From an uncultured Lachnospiraceae bacterium (GTDB taxonomy: Bacteria > Bacillota > Clostridia > Lachnospirales > Lachnospiraceae), in the NCBI GenBank assembly GCA_905197485.1, contig CAJJYZ010000015.1, positions 1 to 52,463 of the forward strand: a stretch of 52,463 bases of DNA, read 5' to 3'. Each line of letters starts with the position of its first letter. Position 1 is the stretch's first letter. Under the pieces are notes generated by a model. The model worked only from the letters and a program-made list of their open reading frames with translations, ran no database searches and was not told the DNA's origin. A program made the position numbers and the translations under genes. This document shows positions 51,259 through 52,463 of this stretch, one piece after another.

Positions 51259-51362
51259 GATAAAGAGAGATTTTCTCAATTTAAGGTCAATTCCGGTTCA
51301 ATGCTGTTTATAAAGAAATTCTGTAAAATAAGCTCAGATTAAAACAATGACAGGAGGAGCTT

Positions 51363-51497
51363 ATGCAACAGAATATTGAATTAGAGCGGTGCATTGATTT
51401 TCTGGTACGGATGATTGATAAGTACGGTGATGAAGTCCTCCGGGAGTTGGAGGAAGAAAAACAGAATAAGAAAGAAAAAGAAGCGGCAGTTTCCTGA
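51363..51497 (+). CDS. Microprotein of 44 residues, function unknown
   Basis: MQQNIELERCIDFLVRMIDKYG then a charged helix rich in Glu and Lys, ending AAVS. A near-perfect AGGAGG lies 5 bases before the ATG, which argues for real translation. No family recognised. It is short, soluble and probably one amphipathic helix pair. It lies between the STAND remnant and the type III toxin locus. Confidence 0.55.
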   Translation: MQQNIELERCIDFLVRMIDKYGDEVLRELEEEKQNKKEKEAAVS

Positions 51498-51538
51498 AAT
51501 ACAAAAATGTAAATCAGACTGTCGCTTTTTTAGTGAAA

Positions 51539-52036
51539 TTATTCGGCTACGTTATCTTTTATTTCTGCAAGCATAATTTGTTCAAGGCGGTCAATATTTG
51601 GAAATACCACCTTTTTGCCTCTGGAATGAAGCTGACGAATTTTTTTCATACGTGTTGTCACTTCTTTATGAATGGAATGCTTAACTGGAACAGGATTGTT
51701 GTTTCGTGTATGTATATGGTCAAGATAGTAGTCCCTGATTGGGAACATATTTTGGAGAAGAAAAGCGGCTTCTTTTCCGTCAAATTCACCTAAAACAATC
51801 GTCAGACATTTCCCGTATTTATGTACTTGCTTATCGTGGATTGCTTTAAATTTTTCTACACGTGAGCTTAATGGAACCATCCAGAGTAGAGAAGTTTTAT
51901 TATCACGCAGACAATAAAAAGTTGGACGATAGGTACTGCCTTCTTTATTCTGCATTAAGTTGTCATCCTGTACTTTTTCAAAATATTCATCTTTGATATG
52001 GTAAACGTAACCTTCTTGATATATCATCTTTATCAC
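51539..52036 (-). CDS. toxN: Type III toxin-antitoxin endoribonuclease toxin (ToxN/AbiQ/CptN family)
   Basis: 165 residues. Family landmarks: YVYHIKDEYFEKVQDDNLMQNKEGSTYRPTFYCL (conserved Tyr, and Lys/Thr near the RNA-cleaving site), LLWMVPLSSRVEKFKAIHD, LGEFDGKEAAFLLQNMFPI and the C-terminal HSIHKEVTTRMKKIRQLHSRG. ToxN-type toxins cut mRNA and are held inactive by a processed, repeat-derived RNA. Directly upstream are 46-nt tandem repeats and a hairpin terminator, the hallmark of the type III layout. Repeat number (two plus a partial) is more like CptIN than ToxIN. Such loci often abort phage infection. Confidence 0.92.
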   Translation of the reverse strand: MIKMIYQEGYVYHIKDEYFEKVQDDNLMQNKEGSTYRPTFYCLRDNKTSLLWMVPLSSRVEKFKAIHDKQVHKYGKCLTIVLGEFDGKEAAFLLQNMFPIRDYYLDHIHTRNNNPVPVKHSIHKEVTTRMKKIRQLHSRGKKVVFPNIDRLEQIMLAEIKDNVAE

Positions 52037-52047
52037 CTATAAAATAA

Positions 52048-52072
52048 GCCCTGCCATGCGACAGGGCTAAAA
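52048..52072 (-). terminator. Attenuating terminator between the RNA antitoxin and toxin
   Basis: On the minus strand AGCCCTG-TCGCATG-GCAGGGCT is followed by TATTTTAT. In type III loci this terminator limits toxin expression relative to the antitoxin RNA. Confidence 0.85.
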
Positions 52073-52195
52073 TTTTCGAGCCGGACATTTATTAGACGCT
52101 TCCGGTAAGCGAACAATATTTTCGAACCATTCACTTATAAGCCGCCAACGGTGAGCGAACAATATTTTCCATGACAGAAGTTCTGTCTTTATCAT
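52067..52195 (-). ncRNA. Type III antitoxin RNA with 46-nt repeats
   Basis: Two full 46-base units (52124-52169 and 52078-52123, each beginning GAAAATATTGTTCGCT on the minus strand) and a partial third (about 52067-52077). The units differ in their middles (GTTGGCGGCTTATAAG versus GGAAGCGTCTAATAAA), as for pseudoknotted antitoxins that bind one toxin each. A 5' hairpin GACAGAA-C-TTCTGTC lies about 52173-52187. Function is inferred from position upstream of toxN. Confidence 0.85.
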
Positions 52196-52196
52196 T

Positions 52197-52225
52197 ATTA
52201 TATGATTACAATGAAAATATGTCAA
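52197..52225 (-). promoter_or_regulatory. Consensus promoter of the antitoxin RNA
   Basis: TTGACA (52220-52225) and TATAAT (52197-52202) on the minus strand, spacer 17. It matches the sigma-A consensus at every position. Confidence 0.88.
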
Positions 52226-52463
52226 TAAAAAATAAAAATAAGGATTTATATTCTAGCATCGTGATTACTGATGAAGAATTTCATAAAATCAAAACTCATT
52301 TGGATGAGTTCTTTTAAAATAGCAATAGCTTTCTTCTACATCCCTTTGAAATGATTTATTTATTTTCTTCTGAATCTCTAAATAAATTTTTAGTTCTTCA
52401 TTACTAAACCTGAATTATTCATGGATCAGTATTCGACCAAATAACTGTACCATGAGTTCAAAA
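52226..52463. other. AT-rich end region without a clear gene
   Basis: On the minus strand an open stretch reads FRFSNEELKIYLEIQKKINKSFQRD... and ends at a TGA near 52260-52320, but a stop codon precedes it and no start or ribosome site was seen. It may be the end of a decayed gene. Nothing else is supported. Confidence 0.3.

Noticed and set aside
52067..52169. Repeats considered as a CRISPR array
   Set aside because: Only two full units and a partial, no unique spacers of constant length, no cas genes, and direct position upstream of a ToxN-type toxin with an attenuator.

Overview
The window looks like chromosome of a mucin-associated gut Firmicute of the Lachnospiraceae (Ruminococcus gnavus/torques or Blautia-like). 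The evidence is the gene order gdpP-rplI-dnaB, mutS2 next to an OmpR-type two-component system, YhaM and RlmD, near-consensus sigma-A promoters, AGGAGG ribosome sites, and small Rpn-family and AAA/PD-(D/E)XK accessory genes typical of the group. The species cannot be named from this sequence alone. No rRNA or tRNA gene was found.

Bases 1-5,100 hold the tail of an Rpn-family gene, an AraC regulator divergent from an M18 aminopeptidase, a 5'-truncated AAA/PD-(D/E)XK gene and an AT-rich ogt. Bases 5,081-25,417 form what I read as a locus for salvage of alpha-linked N-acetylgalactosamine (mucin O-glycan core / Tn antigen). A second AraC regulator is divergent from a GH129-type alpha-N-acetylgalactosaminidase and a Gfo/Idh/MocA oxidoreductase. 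A sugar ABC importer (lipoprotein plus two permeases, ATPase not local) follows. Next come an ABC-2 type transporter (two permeases and an ATPase) and a 1,355-residue GH31 enzyme of the alpha-GalNAcase type carrying FN3, CBM32, dockerin-like and cohesin-like modules but no signal peptide. After an Rpn gene, a YesL protein and an unknown membrane protein, a coupled trio follows: a sugar-1-phosphate nucleotidyltransferase, an N-acetylhexosamine 1-kinase (NahK-like) and GalE. Together these can import, hydrolyse, phosphorylate, activate and epimerise GalNAc to UDP-GlcNAc, a variant of the bifidobacterial lnp pathway.

Bases 25,500-40,440 are mostly core: gdpP-rplI-dnaB, a MerR-like regulator, a 2[4Fe-4S] ferredoxin, an orphan sugar-binding lipoprotein, mutS2-response regulator-histidine kinase (minus strand), then a triad-less HtrA-like membrane protein, yhaM and rlmD.

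From the 3' end of rlmD onward (40,400-52,463) the DNA is an accretion of mobile and defence genes. The first unit appears to be a decayed integrative element. It holds a truncated thioester surface-protein gene abutting a truncated ISAs1-type transposase, a YhcG (DUF1016) nuclease and a large serine recombinase whose last codons resemble the end of rlmD, suggesting that rlmD is the attachment site. Beyond it lie a DUF4268 nuclease-like protein, an HTH remnant, an unrecognised coupled pair (helical protein plus zinc-ribbon membrane microprotein), a YhcG gene broken by a stop, a zinc-ribbon Mrr nuclease, a RES-like protein coupled to a PLD-type phosphodiesterase, a truncated and frameshifted STAND NTPase with a LexA-like box in its promoter, a 44-residue microprotein, and a type III toxin-antitoxin locus (ToxN/CptN toxin with 46-nt RNA repeats and a consensus promoter).
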